Source of the DNA: an uncultured Methylocystaceae bacterium
Lineage (GTDB): Bacteria; Pseudomonadota; Alphaproteobacteria; Rhizobiales; Beijerinckiaceae
DNA length: 6,094 nt
Reading direction: 5' to 3'
Assembly (NCBI GenBank): GCA_945956975.1
Contig: CAMFKC010000165.1
Coordinates: 1-6,094, forward strand
Shown in pieces: positions 6,094 through 6,094 of this stretch; positions within the stretch are counted from its first letter, which is position 1, and the number at the start of each line of letters is the position of its first letter. A program made the translations under genes and the position numbers. The notes beneath the pieces were generated by a model, which saw only the letters and a list, made by a program, of their open reading frames with translations, was not told the origin of the DNA and did not search any database.

Positions 6094-6094
6094 G

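Overview
This is a GC-rich window (by eye about two thirds G+C) with strong G/C third-position bias. It suggests an alphaproteobacterium, probably of the order Hyphomicrobiales (Rhizobiales). The best taxonomic clue is a small DUF2842-like membrane protein divergent from a heme A synthase of the proteobacterial COX15 type. The ExoP/Wzc-like gene, the CelD-type acetyltransferase and the NodB-type deacetylase also fit that group. A genus cannot be named from this sequence.

Layout, left to right. Positions 1-81 (minus) hold the first 27 codons of a lipoprotein cut by the window edge, possibly a Wza-type export lipoprotein. After a 146-bp relatively AT-rich divergent spacer, a 690-residue chain-length determinant / co-polymerase runs on the plus strand (228-2300). 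It is built like ExoP/Wzc, but its C-terminal kinase domain has lost the ATP-binding motifs. A perfect 10-bp hairpin sits on its stop codon. A CelD/BioF2-like GNAT acyltransferase converges on it from the minus strand (2356-3552). A 76-bp divergent spacer separates that gene from a polysaccharide deacetylase (3629-4681, plus). A 17-bp gap then leads to the convergent DUF2842 gene (4699-4908, minus), which is divergent from COX15/ctaA (5023-6093, plus), complete and ending one base before the window end.

The left two thirds look like part or the edge of an extracellular polysaccharide locus. The lipoprotein would be the outer-membrane exit, the Wzc-like protein would set chain length and span the inner membrane, and the acyltransferase and deacetylase would add or remove acyl groups. 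No glycosyltransferase, polymerase or flippase is visible. The right third is respiratory housekeeping: heme A for aa3-type cytochrome oxidase. Genes alternate in strand, so no operon of two or more co-directional genes lies in the window.

No RNA gene, mobile element, CRISPR array or phage feature was found. No wholly new system is evident. The most interesting point is the apparently ATP-binding-dead kinase domain of the Wzc-like protein.
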